This document shows, in pieces, positions 1 through 9,500 of a DNA stretch of 21,292 nucleotides. The notes under the pieces are model-generated. The model was not told the origin of the DNA and did no database searches. It worked only from the letters and a program-made list of their open reading frames with translations. The DNA comes from DASZMJ01 sp035551935. GTDB lineage: Bacteria > Planctomycetota > Planctomycetia > Isosphaerales > Isosphaeraceae. The stretch lies in assembly GCA_035551935.1 (NCBI GenBank), contig DASZMJ010000074.1, positions 1 to 21,292 of the forward strand. The letters are read 5' to 3'. The position numbers were made by a program, and so were the translations under genes. Numbering within the stretch: the first letter of the stretch is position 1; the number at the start of each line of letters is the position of its first letter.

Positions 1-61
1 AATCTTTTATTATTTCTTCCTTTGTGCCCTTCGTGTCGTTGTGGTGGGCCTCTCCCCTGTC
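1..61. other. Intergenic stretch at window start
   Basis: AT-rich sequence downstream of the ABC permease stop codon. It contains a pyrimidine-rich phrase of the 'cctttgtgcccttcgtgtcg' type. Short phrases like this recur in planctomycete spacers as far as I remember. No gene or terminator hairpin is seen. Confidence 0.5.
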
Positions 62-1276
62 CTACTCGTGCCTCAGCGCGTCGATCGGGTTGAGCAGCGC
101 CGCCTTGATCGCCGGCAGGAGGCCGAAGGCGACGCCGGTGCCGGCGGAGATGCCGAAGCCGAGCGCGACGGCCCACCAGGGGACGACGATGTCGACCATC
201 TGCGGGTGCAGGCTCGCCAGGGCCCCCAGCGCGTAGCCGAGGCCGATGCCCAGGGCCCCGCCCAGGAGGCTGAGGGTGACGGCCTCGGTGAGGAACTGGA
301 TCAGGATGTCCCTGCGGCGGGCGCCGACGGCCTTGCGGAGGCCGATCTCGCGAGTCCGCTCGGTGACGCTGACGAGCATCACGTTCATGATCCCGATGCC
401 GCCGACCAGGAGCGAGATCCCGACGATCCCCGCCAGCACGACCGTGGCGACGAGGCTCATGTTGTTGAACGCCTGGAGGATCTCGTCCTGGGTGCGCACC
501 TGGAAGTCGTTCGGCTGATACGCCTCGAGGCCGTGGCGGCGCCGGAGCAGGTTGATGATCTGCGCGCGGGCCTCGGGCACCTCGAGCTCGGTGCTCGCCT
601 GTGCCGTCAGGGCCATCTTGCGGCGGGTCTCGGGGTACATCTTCAGCGCCATCGTGTAGGGGACGAGCACGAGGTCGTCCTGGCTATTGCCGAGGAAGCT
701 CCCCTTCTCGGCGAGGATGCCGATGACGCGGAACCGCTGGCCGTCGATCATCAGGGGCTGGCCGACGAGGTCGTCGTCGGCGTCGAGCTTGCGCAGGACC
801 TCGCGGCCGACGACGCAGACGTGGTGCGCGCGCTCGACGTCGACCGCCGCGAACGGCCGGCCGACCTCGACCGGGAAGTTGCGGATCGCGTGGTACGACG
901 CCGCCACCCCCTCCAACGGCGCCGTCGCCTCGTCCCGGCCGTGGCCCAGCCGGGTCCCCTGGTGCCGGATCAGCGGCGAGACCGACTTCAAGGCCGCGCA
1001 GCCGCGCTCGATCGCGTCGACGTCGTGGTGGTCGAGCTCGACCCTCCCCAGCCGCTTGCCCGCCTCGCCCGCCGGCCGCTCGGGCCAGACCCACATCGCG
1101 TTCGTCCCCAGCCCTTGCAGGAATTCCGCCACGTACCCCGTGAACCCCCGCACCACGCTCACCACCGTGATCGTCGACGCCACCGCGATGACGATCCCCA
1201 GGACCGTCAACAACGACCTCATCTTGTTCGCCAGCAATTGCTCGAGCGCACTGACTATATTCGCGAAAATGAGCAT
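62..1276 (-). CDS. MacB/FtsX-type ABC transporter permease
   Basis: A 404-aa inner-membrane permease of the MacB/LolCE/FtsX class, which usually exports peptides, lipoproteins or drugs using energy from a separate ATPase. The layout is classical: an N-terminal 'LLANKMRSLLTVLGIVIAVA' segment forming TM1 (about residues 14-43), a large periplasmic MacB_PCD-like domain (about 45-270), and an FtsX domain with three more membrane segments (about 275-400). The conserved 'SVTERTREIGLRKAVGARRRDIL' coupling stretch and the terminal 'NPIDALRHE' are present. The ATG start at 1276 gives the family's usual length. It lies 36 bp downstream of the ATPase gene on the same strand, so the two form an operon. 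No membrane-fusion partner is adjacent inside the window. The substrate cannot be told from sequence. Confidence 0.93.
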   Translation of the reverse strand: MLIFANIVSALEQLLANKMRSLLTVLGIVIAVASTITVVSVVRGFTGYVAEFLQGLGTNAMWVWPERPAGEAGKRLGRVELDHHDVDAIERGCAALKSVSPLIRHQGTRLGHGRDEATAPLEGVAASYHAIRNFPVEVGRPFAAVDVERAHHVCVVGREVLRKLDADDDLVGQPLMIDGQRFRVIGILAEKGSFLGNSQDDLVLVPYTMALKMYPETRRKMALTAQASTELEVPEARAQIINLLRRRHGLEAYQPNDFQVRTQDEILQAFNNMSLVATVVLAGIVGISLLVGGIGIMNVMLVSVTERTREIGLRKAVGARRRDILIQFLTEAVTLSLLGGALGIGLGYALGALASLHPQMVDIVVPWWAVALGFGISAGTGVAFGLLPAIKAALLNPIDALRHE

Positions 1277-1328
1277 TTTTAAGATCTATCCTTTATCATT
1301 AATGAGCGTTTTTTAAGAACTGTCCTTT
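1268..1328. repeat. Direct duplication at the ATPase/permease junction
   Basis: Two near-identical direct copies, 1268-1294 (27 bp) and 1301-1328 (28 bp), differ at three positions and by one base in a T run. Read on the minus strand, the upstream copy holds the last codons and TAA stop of the ATPase gene. The downstream copy holds the leader and start codon of the permease. Where the downstream copy has the permease ATG, the upstream copy has ACG. Confidence 0.8.
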
Positions 1329-2050
1329 GTCCTTTGTCCGTCCGCCCTCTGCCCTGATCCCGGATTCGACCGGTCCGATTCCACCCGACCGTCCCGGATG
1401 CGGATGACCCGCCGGCAGCGGGCGGCGACGTCGGGCTCGTGGGTGACGACGACGATGGTCTGCCCCTGGCGGTGGAGGTCGTCGAAGAGGTCGAGGATCT
1501 CGTCGCCGGTCTGCGAGTCGAGGTTGCCGGTCGGCTCGTCGGCCAGGAGGAGCGCCGGGCGCTGGACGAGGGCGCGGGCGATGGCGACGCGCTGGCGCTG
1601 GCCGCCGGACATCTGGTTCGGCCGGTGCGTCATCCGCTCGGCCAGGCCGACGCGCCGCAAGGCCTCGGCCGCCCGGCCGCGGCGGTCGGGGCCGCCGGAG
1701 TAGGTCAACGGGAGTTCGACGTTCCGCAACGCCGTCTGCCTCGGCAAGAGCTCGAAGGTCTGGAAGACGAAGCCGATCCGACGCCCGCGGACTCGCGCCT
1801 GCTCCGAGGCCGACAGCCGGGCCACGTCGCGGCCGTCGAGCCAGTACCGCCCGGCGGTGGGCACGTCGAGCAGGCCCAGGATGTTCATCAACGTGCTCTT
1901 GCCCGAGCCCGACGGCCCCATGATCGCCACCAGCTCGTTGCCGCCGATCTCCAGGTCCACCCCCCGCAGCGCGTAGACGACCTCCGAGCCCATGCGGTAC
2001 TCCTTCGTGATCCCCTCCAGTCGGATGATCGGCTCGACGGCCGTCGTCAT
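1313..2050 (-). CDS. MacB-type ABC transporter ATP-binding protein
   Basis: A 245-aa cytoplasmic ATPase that powers the neighbouring permease. Visible motifs are Walker A GPSGSGKS (about 45-52), Q-loop Gln97, signature MSGGQ (147-151), Walker B ALLLADEP with Glu172, the D-loop 'GNLDSQTG' and switch His204. The 'QTFELLPRQTALRNVELPL' and 'DEPTGNLDSQTG' stretches are typical of the MacB/LolD subfamily. The frame stays open far upstream to about 3652, but homology starts at 'MTTAVEPIIRLEGITKEY', so the ATG at 2050 is chosen. The C-terminal tail 'GQRADGQRTKDSS' is not part of the fold and is encoded by a low-complexity GGACAAA-type repeat that also belongs to the junction duplication. Confidence 0.95.
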   Translation of the reverse strand: MTTAVEPIIRLEGITKEYRMGSEVVYALRGVDLEIGGNELVAIMGPSGSGKSTLMNILGLLDVPTAGRYWLDGRDVARLSASEQARVRGRRIGFVFQTFELLPRQTALRNVELPLTYSGGPDRRGRAAEALRRVGLAERMTHRPNQMSGGQRQRVAIARALVQRPALLLADEPTGNLDSQTGDEILDLFDDLHRQGQTIVVVTHEPDVAARCRRVIRIRDGRVESDRSNPGSGQRADGQRTKDSS

Positions 2051-2092
2051 GGCGCTCGACCCCCCACCGGCATTCGTCCCCGGAACGCGTCG

Positions 2093-2098
2093 ATTGTA
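2093..2098 (-). promoter_or_regulatory. Possible -10 element for the ABC operon
   Basis: On the minus strand this reads TACAAT, a good sigma70 -10 hexamer, 42 bases upstream of the ATPase ATG. No convincing -35 lies 16-18 bp further upstream, so the call is tentative. Confidence 0.3.
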
Positions 2099-2147
2099 GC
2101 CAACCCCGTGATTCCGGGCGACGCAGCGATGGTCCAACCGCCGGCGC

Positions 2148-2177
2148 TTGCCCGTGCCAGGGTGGTAGGGGTATGGT
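2148..2177 (+). promoter_or_regulatory. Possible promoter of the TIGR03067 gene
   Basis: TTGCCC (2148-2153), an 18-bp spacer, then TATGGT (2172-2177). Each hexamer matches the sigma70 consensus at four of six positions. It lies about 50 bp upstream of the ATG at 2228, in the 177-bp divergent spacer shared with the ABC operon. Confidence 0.35.
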
Positions 2178-2227
2178 GCGGGAAGTGTCCGTTTCGCGGG
2201 ACCGAGCTGTCGTCCGGAGGGATTCCG

Positions 2228-3082
2228 ATGGGTTCCATCGCTCGACTCGGCTGCGGGATCGTGCTCGTGCTCCTGGCCGTCGCGCCCGGTCGCGCCGACG
2301 ACAGGGCCGCGAAGGACGAGGCGAAGGCGCTCCGGGGGACCTGGCGACTCGAATCGCAGGAGGAGGGGGGCAGGAAAGTCGTCCGGAAGACGCCCGGCGG
2401 CGAGACGCTCCACATCGGTGAGGACGGCTTCGTCATCAGGTCGGGCGACGCGACTCGGCGGGCGGGCACGATGACCTTCGACCCCTCGCGCTCTCCCAAG
2501 GCGTTGACGATGGTCGTCACCCGCGGCGACCTCCGGGGAAAGACGCTGCACGGCATCTACGAGCTCGACGGCGAGACCCTCCGCCTCTGCTACGACCGCG
2601 ACGGCAAGGATGCCCCCGATGCCTTCCGGACGACCCCCGGCACACGCCTCGTGCTCGTCTCTTATGTCCGCGCCCGCGCCGGCGAGCTGGTCGACATCGC
2701 GGGGACCTATCGCGAAGAGACCCCCGACGGCCAGGGCGGTGTGCAGGTGTATGAGGTCGTCATCGCCCGCCGCCGCGACGCCTACATGGTGACCTGGAAG
2801 ATGGGCGGCCAGGTCGCCTACGTCGGCACCGGCGTGCGCACGGGCGACGTCCTCTCCGTCTGCTGGCTCAACCAGGGGCAGGCAGGCGTCTCCTCCTACC
2901 GGATCGCCGAGGGCCCCACCCTCACCGGCCACTACACGTTGCTCGGCGGCGCCGGCGTCCTCGTCCCCGAGACGCTCGTCCCCGTGCGAGACAAGAAGGA
3001 CCCTGACGCCAGGGACGTCCGCGCCCAGAACGCGGCGACCCCGCGCCCGGTCGCCGTGGCGAACGAGCGCCGGCGACGCTGA
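2228..3082 (+). CDS. Secreted TIGR03067-domain protein
   Basis: A 284-aa protein with a signal peptide (residues 1-23, hydrophobic 'GCGIVLVLLAVAPGRA'). A TIGR03067 domain follows (about 35-152), recognised from 'LRGTWRLES', 'GTMTFDPSRSPKALTM', 'GKTLHGIYELDGETLRLCYD' and 'TTPGTRLVLVSYVR'. This family is abundant in planctomycetes and its biochemical role is unknown. A second beta-rich region (about 155-250, 'GTYREETPDG' to 'YEVVIARRRDAYMVTWKMGGQ' and 'GVRTGDVLSVCW') resembles a repeat domain seen in other secreted bacterial proteins. The tail is basic. The ATG at 2228 is set by a strong GGAGG at 2216-2220 and by the signal peptide, although the frame is open much further upstream. It is divergent from the ABC operon and probably monocistronic. 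No function can be assigned. Confidence 0.9.
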   Translation: MGSIARLGCGIVLVLLAVAPGRADDRAAKDEAKALRGTWRLESQEEGGRKVVRKTPGGETLHIGEDGFVIRSGDATRRAGTMTFDPSRSPKALTMVVTRGDLRGKTLHGIYELDGETLRLCYDRDGKDAPDAFRTTPGTRLVLVSYVRARAGELVDIAGTYREETPDGQGGVQVYEVVIARRRDAYMVTWKMGGQVAYVGTGVRTGDVLSVCWLNQGQAGVSSYRIAEGPTLTGHYTLLGGAGVLVPETLVPVRDKKDPDARDVRAQNAATPRPVAVANERRRR

Positions 3083-3845
3083 CGGTCGATCCGTGATTCG
3101 TGCGCCGCGGGACCGAGTTTGGGTTCGTGCCGCGCCGGCGCGTGTCCCCGTCATTCCTTGCCCGGACCGCCCAAGGACCCGTTCGGTTCGTTCCGAATGG
3201 GACCAACGGGACAGTAAAGATGGCCCAAGCCTCGCAATGCCCCGTTCGGTTCGTTCCGCGCCGGTGACTTGGCTCCAGTCCGGTCGAAGCCCCGCCAACC
3301 GAGACGGATGGTCGCCCTCGCTGGCGCGTCGAGTTAAACAAGAGGCGCACCGCTTCGTCCCATCGATCCTGGCCCATGCCGATGCAGTGGCCTGGTGGGT
3401 TCGTTCGGCGCGGCGGGGGACCGACGCTCGTTGCTGGACCGGCACACGATCGCGAAGTGGGTTTGTTTCGCACCGGGACACCGCGCCCGCGTCGGCAATG
3501 TCCCCCCGGCTTCTCCAAAGCCCCGTGGGTTCGTTCGGCGCCGGCGAAGTGGCTTGGTATCGTCCCACCGGGAATCCCCCCGATGGGTTTGTTTCGCGCG
3601 CGGATCCACCGTCTCGGGCAGGCTCGTCGGAATTCGAGGGTCGGCATTCCACTGTCGAGGCTCGGGACTTCGCGTCCGCTCGCGATCGGGGCGCGTACGA
3701 GGCCCCTCCCGCGCGGACGCTACCCCCTCAGTTGGAATCCCGGCCCAAAACCGGCAAGGAAAACCTCGGCCGGCGCGTTTTCCTTCAAAAAGGCGCCGAC
3801 GCTCGACTCTCGCATCGGAACGCGGGCCCATTCCCTCCATGGGAG
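3083..3845. other. 763-bp repeat-bearing spacer without a gene
   Basis: No convincing gene is seen on either strand. Frames are open on both strands because of the high GC, but their translations show no conserved domain and are rich in Arg, Thr, Asn and Pro. The stretch separates the TIGR03067 gene from the convergent DUF5615 gene and holds the periodic repeat array annotated separately. Around 3310-3340 lies another phrase, 'tcgccctcgctggcgcgtcg', that I remember from planctomycete spacers; this is unverified. Confidence 0.6.
3121..3603. repeat. Seven-unit degenerate repeat array, about 63-bp period
   Basis: Seven copies of a motif with rough consensus GGGTTYGTTYSGCRCCGG begin at 3121, 3185, 3248, 3397, 3459, 3527 and 3585. 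Start-to-start distances are 64, 63, 149, 62, 68 and 58 bp. The last four units alternate between a GTTCGTTCGG form (3397, 3527) and a GTTTGTTTCG form (3459, 3585). Units at 3185 and 3248 share a longer form preceded by CCCGTTC. The roughly 44-bp sequences between units show no similarity by eye. Confidence 0.75.
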
Positions 3846-4130
3846 TCATCGGCGGAGGGCCTGGATCAACTGGCCGATGATGAATCTCGTCTCCGGACAC
3901 CAGGCGATCCCGGCGTGAGGGTCCCCCGCGCGGTGCAAGGTCAGGAAGTCCGAGTCGAACGTAACCATCACCCGACCTTCCGCCGTGGCGAAGGCCAGTT
4001 GGTCCGGGTCCTGGAATCCACAGCGCCCGGCCTCTTGCGCGGTCAGGACATTCGCCCCATGCCGGCGAAGGCCCCGGCTGACTGAGGCGGGGATGTATTG
4101 GTCCATGAAGAACCGGACCGGCTCAGCCAC
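3846..4130 (-). CDS. DUF5615 PIN-like protein, probable toxin
   Basis: A 94-aa protein of the DUF5615 family, small PIN-like domains usually paired with DUF433 proteins and predicted to be RNase toxins. The expected acidic residues are visible: Asp10 in 'RFFMDQYIP', the 'DPDQLA' stretch (41-46) and 'TFDSDF' with Asp59 and Asp61. The start is taken as GTG at 4130, because the next ATG (4106) begins at Met9, losing strand 1 and leaving the family's first Asp at position 2. The GTG sits in 'GTGGCTGA', so it overlaps the end of the DUF433 gene by 8 bp, which indicates translational coupling. Toxin activity is inferred from the family and pairing only. Confidence 0.83.
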   Translation of the reverse strand: MAEPVRFFMDQYIPASVSRGLRRHGANVLTAQEAGRCGFQDPDQLAFATAEGRVMVTFDSDFLTLHRAGDPHAGIAWCPETRFIIGQLIQALRR

Positions 4131-4437
4131 CGGGCCCCTCCCGAAGCTCGGCGGGAATCCTCGAGGGGATGTTCGCCTTCACCCACGCGGCCGACTCGTC
4201 GGCAGCACGGAACTCGTCCTCGATCTCCTGCCGGTTGTCGAAATAGTACGACAGCGCGGCGAAGACGTCGGCCAGGGTGAGACCGGGGAACATGTCTACA
4301 ATTTCATCGGGACTGTAGCCGCGCCGCTCGTGCCACACCACGATGTCCTGGACGCGGATGCGGTGCCCTGCGATGCAGGCCCGACCGCCGCAGATGCCGG
4401 GGGTCTTCGTGATGTGGGGCGTGACGATGGCTTCCAT
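4123..4437 (-). CDS. DUF433 protein, probable antitoxin
   Basis: A 104-aa DUF433 protein. The family is a small helix-turn-helix-like fold commonly placed directly upstream of DUF5615 or other PIN-type toxins and thought to be the DNA-binding antitoxin. Diagnostic residues are 'TPGICGGRACIAGHRIRVQDIV' at 12-33 and 'GYSPDEIVDMFPGLTLADVFAALSYYFDN' at 40-68. The start at 4437 is supported by GGAGG seven bases upstream. A longer frame beginning 'MDEPTAPPPDRV' lacks homology and is not used. It lies 122 bp downstream of gltD on the same strand and overlaps the DUF5615 gene. The C-terminal part (70-104) probably contacts the toxin; that is inference. Confidence 0.85.
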   Translation of the reverse strand: MEAIVTPHITKTPGICGGRACIAGHRIRVQDIVVWHERRGYSPDEIVDMFPGLTLADVFAALSYYFDNRQEIEDEFRAADESAAWVKANIPSRIPAELREGPGG

Positions 4438-4559
4438 CGCGGCCTCCGCGGTCGAAACTCGGTTCCCGAGGCATCGTTCGATCGACGTCCTCCCCCATGA
4501 TACCCTCACTCGGTCGGGAGGTGGCGCCGTTGGCTCGTCCATCGACGCCACCCGAACGA

Positions 4560-6024
<1,465 letters not shown>

Positions 6025-6032
<8 letters not shown>

Positions 6033-6462
6033 CGCTATTCTCCGGAGAAGAGTTATCCGCAGATGACGCAGATGAATGCGGATGATCCGAAAAGATGAAG
6101 CGTTTATATTCCAACCGAGGGGCGCCGAAGTTGAAGAGGAGGCCGCGGCCGAGGCGGGTGGCCTTCAGGTAGTTGAGGACCTGGGCGTGCTCGCGGGTCG
6201 TCAGCTCGGCGATCGCCTTCAACTCGACGATGATGGCCTCGAAACAGACGAAGTCGGCGCGGTACGAGCAGTTCAGCGCCCTTCCCTTGTAATGGACCGG
6301 CAGCTCAGCCTCACGGACGAACGGGACGTCACGCTCCTGGAACTCGACGGCCAGGGCCTCCTGATAGACGTTCTCCAGGAAGCCCCGGCCCAACCTGCGA
6401 TGCACCTCCATCGCCGCGCCGATGATCGCGTATGTTTGTGCATCACCATCTTTAGCATCCAT
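6025..6462 (-). CDS. GxxExxY-family protein (PD-(D/E)XK nuclease-like)
   Basis: A 145-aa member of the GxxExxY family (TIGR04256, related to PD-(D/E)XK nuclease folds), function unknown. It carries the name-giving motif 'GFLENVY' (27-33) and nuclease-like core elements 'YRADFVCFEAIIVELKA' with Asp and Glu-x-Lys (about 67-83), then 'EHAQVLNYLKATRLGRGLLFNFG'. The family fold ends near 'LEYKRFIF'. The last 20 residues, rich in Ser, Ala and Asn, are encoded by an inverted-repeat arm and flanking spacer-like DNA. It sits between gltB and gltD, normally adjacent genes, with A-rich flanks unlike its neighbours. The ATG at 6462 has only a weak A-rich leader. It is probably an inserted cassette unrelated to glutamate synthesis. 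Confidence 0.88.
6054..6076. repeat. Left arm of inverted repeat around the GxxExxY gene
   Basis: A 23-bp arm beginning TATCCGCAGATGAC. It matches the reverse complement of 6486-6508 at 21 of 23 positions. It lies inside the last codons of the GxxExxY frame, beyond the conserved domain. Confidence 0.85.
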
Positions 6463-6485
6463 GATCTTTTTTCTTTTTCATCTTT

Positions 6486-6508
6486 TTCATCTGTGTTATC
6501 TGCGGATA
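6486..6508. repeat. Right arm of inverted repeat around the GxxExxY gene
   Basis: A 23-bp arm ending ATCTGCGGATA, the inverted partner of 6054-6076 with two mismatches. It supplies the last codons (Ile-Arg-Arg) and TAA stop of gltB. Next to it lies a short tandem 'tctttttca' duplication (6472-6489). Confidence 0.85.
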
Positions 6509-9500
6509 GATTCCTCTTCTTCCGTCACGCGCCCCGCCTCGGCCTGCTTCCTGCGTTCTTCGAGGACGCGGCGGTAGTCGACGGGCATGACCTTGACGAA
6601 CTTGGCGACGGCCCAGTCCCAGTCGCCGAGGATTCGGGCGGCGACGTCGGAGCCGGTGTAGCCGGCGTGCTGGATGAGCAGGTCGCGGACGAGGTCGAGG
6701 TCCTCGGGGTCGGCGAGCGGCTCGAGGTCGACCATCTCGAGGTTGCAGCGGGAGGCGAAGTCGCCGGTCTCTTCGAAGACGAACGCGGTGCCGCCGCTCA
6801 TGCCGGCGGCGAAGTTGCGGCCGGTGGCGCCGATGACGACGGCGACGCCGCCGGTCATGTACTCGCAGCCGTGGTCGCCGGTCCCCTCGACGACGGCCAG
6901 GGCCCCGCTGTTTCGGACGCAGAACCGCTCGCCGGCACGGCCTCGGAAGAAGGCCCGGCCGCCGGTGGCCCCATAGAGGGCGACGTTGCCGATGATGACG
7001 TTGTCCTCGGCGACGAACTTCGACGACTTCGGCGGGAAGACGATGACCTTGCCGCCGGACAGCCCCTTGCCGATGTAGTCGTTGGCGTCCCCTTCGAGCA
7101 TCAGAGTCATCCCGCGCGGCACGAACGCGCCGAAGCTCTGGCCGGCCGAGCCGTTGAACTTGATCTTGATCGTGTCGTCCGGCAGGCCGCCGCCGCCGTA
7201 CTTCCGCGTCAACTCGCTGCCGAGGATCGTGCCGACGGTCCGATTCACGTTGCGGATCGGCATGGCGATCTCGACCGCCTCGCCCCGCTCCAGCGCGGGC
7301 GCGGCCAGGGGGAGGAGCTTCTGGTCGAGCGCCTGGTCGAGCCCGTGGTCCTGCTCGACGACCCGATGCCGGGCGCCGGGGACGTCGGGGCGATAGAAGA
7401 TCTTGCTGAAATCGAGGCCGCGGGCCTTGAAGTGGTCGATCGCCCGGCGCTTGTCGAGCAGGTCGCTGCGGCCGATCATCTCCTCCATGGTGCGGAAGCC
7501 GAGCGCGGCCATGTGCTCGCGGACCTCCTCGGCGATGAACCGGAAGAAGTTGACGACGTGCTCGGCCTTGCCGGCGAACTTCTCGCGGAGCTTCGGGTTC
7601 TGCGTCGCGATGCCGACCGGGCAGGTGTCGAGGTGGCAGACCCGCATCATGATGCAGCCCATGACGACCAGGGGCGCCGTCGCGAAGCCGTACTCCTCGG
7701 CGCCCAGGAGCGCCGCGATCACGACGTCGCGGCCGGTCTTCAACTGGCCGTCGGTCTGGACGACGATCCGGTCGCGGAGCTTGTTCAGGACGAGCGTCTG
7801 CTGCGTCTCGGCCAGGCCGAGCTCCCAGGGGATGCCGGCGTGCTTGAGCGAGGTCAACGGGCTGGCGCCGGTGCCGCCGTCGTGGCCGGAGATGAGCACG
7901 ACGTCGCTGTGCGCCTTGGCGACGCCGGCGGCGACGGTCCCCACGCCGACCTCGGCGACGAGCTTGACGCTGATCCGCGCCCTCGGGTTGGCGTTCTTGA
8001 GGTCGTGGATCAGTTGCGCCAGGTCCTCGATCGAGTAGATGTCGTGGTGCGGCGGCGGGCTGATCAGGCCGACGCCGGGCGTCGAGAAGCGGACCTTGGC
8101 GATCCAGGGCCAGACCTTGTGGCCGGGGAGCTGGCCCCCCTCGCCGGGCTTGGCCCCCTGCGCCATCTTGATCTGGATCTCATCGGCGCTGACGAGGTAC
8201 TCGCTCGTGACGCCGAAGCGGCCCGAGGCCACTTGCTTGATCGCGCTGCGCTTGCTGTCGCCGTTGGGCAGGGGCTTGAACCGCTCGGGGTCCTCGCCCC
8301 CCTCGCCGGTGTTGCTCTTGCCGCCGAGGCGGTTCATGGCGATGGCGAGCGTCTCGTGCGCCTCGGCCGAGATCGAGCCGTAGCTCATCGCGCCTGTGGC
8401 GAACCGCTTGACGATCGCCTCGACCGGCTCGACCTCCTCGATCGGCACCGGCGTGCGGCCCTGGGTCCGGAACTCGAAGAGGCCGCGGAGGGTGCAGAGC
8501 CGCTGGTCCTGCTCGTCGACGGCGCGGGTGTAGCTCTTGAAGATCTCGAAGCGGTTGGACCGCGTCGCGTGCTGGAGTCGGAAGACGGTCTCGGGGTTGA
8601 AGAGGTGGAACTCCCCCTCGCGGCGCCACTGGTACTGGCCGCCCCAGTCGAGGATCTCCGGCCCGGCCTCGCGCTCGGCGTAGGCGCGGTGGTGGTGGTA
8701 GAGGACCTCGCGCGCGATCTCCTCGAGGCCGACGCCGCCGATCCGCGAGGCGGTCTTGTCGAAGTACTTGGCGATGAAGTCGCGGTCCAGGCCGATCGCC
8801 TCGAAGATCTGCGCGCCGCGGTAGCTCTGGATCGTGCTGATGCCCATCTTGGACATCACCTTGACGACCCCCTTCTTGATCGCCTTGCGGTAGCGCTTGA
8901 CCGCCTCGACGTGGTCGACCCCCTCCTTGACCTGGCCCATCCGGATCATCTCGTCGAGTGTCTCGAACGCGACGTACGGGTTGACGCAGCCGGCGCCATA
9001 GCCGAGCAGGAGCGCGAAGTGGTGGACCTCGCGGGCGTCGCCGCACTCGATGACCAGGCCGGCCTTCGTCCGGAGGCCCTCGCGGACGAGGTGGTGGTGC
9101 AGACCCGAGCAGGCCAAAAGCGACGGGATCGGCGCGTGGTCGCGGTCGACGCCGCGGTCGGACAGGATGATGAACGCCGCGCCGTCGGCGATCGCCGCGA
9201 CGGCCTTCCCGAAGAGGTCGTCGAGGGCGCGTTCCAGGCCCGCGGCGCCCTCGGCGGCGGGGAAGGTGGTCGGCAAGGTGACCGACTTGAACCCGCGCCA
9301 GCCGTCGAGCTGCTTGAGCCGGGCGAGGTCGTCGTTGTCGAGGATCGGCGAGTCCAGCGACAGCATGTGGCAGCTATCGGGCCCCGGCATCAGCAGGTTC
9401 TTCTCGCCGCCGGCCGCCGTGTGGACCGACGTAACCAGCTCCTCGCGGATCGCGTCGAGCGGCGGGTTCGTCACCTGCGCGAAGAGCTGCTTGAAGTAGT

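Noticed and set aside
2120..2175. Sigma54 promoter upstream of the ABC operon
   Set aside because: A minus-strand TGGCACG matches a -24 element, but the expected TTGC at -12 is missing.
3121..3603. CRISPR array
   Set aside because: Short units with roughly even spacing invite this, but the units are only about 18 bp, differ from each other, have one 149-bp gap, and no cas gene is present.
2051..3652. A 779-residue protein with the ABC ATPase as its C-terminal domain
   Set aside because: The frame is open only because of high GC. The upstream part is antisense to the TIGR03067 gene and the repeat array and has no domain; the ATPase starts at 2050.
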